From the NCBI GenBank assembly GCA_016186375.1, contig JACPLS010000016.1:1-13594 (forward strand): 13,594 nt of DNA, in the 5' to 3' direction. This DNA comes from Candidatus Pacearchaeota archaeon. GTDB lineage: Archaea > Nanobdellota > Nanobdellia > Pacearchaeales > GW2011-AR1. Of the stretch, positions 12,913 through 13,594 are shown piece by piece. Made by a program: the position numbers and the translations under genes. The notes below the pieces were generated by a model. That model made no database searches. It was not told where the DNA came from and worked only from the letters and a program-made list of their open reading frames with translations. Numbering within the stretch: the first letter of the stretch is position 1; every line of letters begins with the position of its first letter.

Positions 12913-13594
12913 TCTAGGATCAACTGAACGATTTGGCTATGAATGGTCTAATTATAGCAAGATTATTCCAGAATATGAGCTTCAGTTCTTAAAATGGGTC
13001 TTCCCTTTACAAAAAAAAGATTTTAAAGAAAAAACAGTTCTTGACGCTGGTTGCGGAATTGGAAGAAACTCTTATTGGCCTCTTCAATATGGCGCAAAAG
13101 AAGTCTCTGCCTTTGATTATGACAAAAGAACTGTAGAAGTTGCAAAAAATAATCTATCTAAATTTAAGAATGCTAAAGTCTCATTTGGCTCTATTTACGA
13201 TTTAAAATTTAAAAATTATTTCGATATAGCTTTTTCTATTGGAGTCATACATCATCTAGCTGATCCAAAAAAAGCAGTAGCAAATCTTGTAAAAGCAACT
13301 AAGAAAAACGGCTTAGTTTTAATATGGGTTTATGGATATGAAGGAAATGAGTTTATTGTCCGTTATATAAATCCAATAAGAAAAATTACATCTAAGCTCC
13401 CCCTAAGTTTAGTTCATATTATTACTTACTTCTTTTCAATTCCTCTTTATTTTTATGTTAAAATTTTCCCTCAAAAAAGACCATATTTAAATCAACTCTC
13501 TAATTTTAGATTTTGGCACACTCACAGCATAGTCTTCGACCAATTAATTCCCAAAATAGCAAATTATTGGAAAAAAGATGAAGCTTTAGATTTT
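12893..13594 (+). CDS. Class I SAM-dependent methyltransferase, 5' part
   Basis: The ATG at 12893 is the only possible start, because a TAG closes this frame two codons before it (12887-12889). The frame stays open to the window end, giving 234 residues of an incomplete protein. The SAM-binding core is clear: VLDAGCGIGRNS (49-60, motif I), FDYD (74-77, the acidic end of strand 2), and FSIGVIHHL (114-122, motif IV/post-I region), followed by the strand GLVLIWVYGYE (140-150). The N-terminal FGYEW (14-18) recurs in methyltransferases of glycan clusters. From about 170 to 190 a hydrophobic stretch suggests membrane association. It overlaps asnB by 20 bases, so translation is coupled. The substrate cannot be read from the sequence. 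A surface sugar or a quinone- or lipid-like molecule is possible. Confidence 0.88.
   Translation, partial: MKKLKSDLGSTERFGYEWSNYSKIIPEYELQFLKWVFPLQKKDFKEKTVLDAGCGIGRNSYWPLQYGAKEVSAFDYDKRTVEVAKNNLSKFKNAKVSFGSIYDLKFKNYFDIAFSIGVIHHLADPKKAVANLVKATKKNGLVLIWVYGYEGNEFIVRYINPIRKITSKLPLSLVHIITYFFSIPLYFYVKIFPQKRPYLNQLSNFRFWHTHSIVFDQLIPKIANYWKKDEALDF

Overview
The window is AT-rich and reads as a piece of an archaeal chromosome, most likely from a DPANN archaeon of the Woesearchaeota/Pacearchaeota kind. The lineage is an inference. It rests on archaeal TATA elements about 24-28 bases before several start codons, probable leaderless genes mixed with genes that carry GGAGG ribosome sites, T-rich transcript ends, an XPD-type helicase, an archaeal winged-helix family, and a surface protein with an ITGA motif before its membrane anchor. 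I see no tRNA, rRNA, CRISPR array, insertion sequence or integrase.

Layout. 1-546: 3' end of an unrecognised gene entering from the left. 562-1079 (minus): pterin-4a-carbinolamine dehydratase followed by a small membrane protein, with a strong inverted repeat at the promoter. 1080-1481: AT-rich spacer without a gene. 1482-2324 (minus): membrane-anchored surface protein with an intracellular coiled coil. 2482-4353: divergent XPD/DinG-like helicase lacking two of the four usual Fe-S cysteines. 4354-4684: spacer with a GC-rich terminator-like hairpin that points to a short minus-strand transcript. 4685-5637: seven-helix membrane protein overlapping a winged-helix regulator. 5654-6821: a divergent unit with padR on one side and a small Cys protein plus a LUD-domain protein on the other. 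6884-7997 (minus): AIR synthase (PurM-like), split by a frameshift in an A7 run. 8196-9967: two genes, an unknown 157-residue protein and a 415-residue protein whose C-terminal part resembles archaeo-eukaryotic primases. 10068-10904: secreted two-domain protein. 11008-13594: glutamine-dependent asparagine synthase overlapping a class I methyltransferase that leaves the window.

How genes work together. The clearest regulatory unit is 6276-6821. Two related near-palindromes, with centres 42 bp (four helical turns) apart, sit on the two divergent promoters, as expected if PadR represses both itself and the Cys-protein/LUD operon. The helix-bundle/winged-helix pair at 4685-5637 looks like a sensor-regulator couple. 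The asparagine synthase-methyltransferase pair could start a surface glycan cluster to the right. The best candidate for something undescribed is the pair at 8196-9967: a primase-like protein whose first catalytic motif has lost its second acid, next to an orphan partner. No activity can be assigned from sequence alone.
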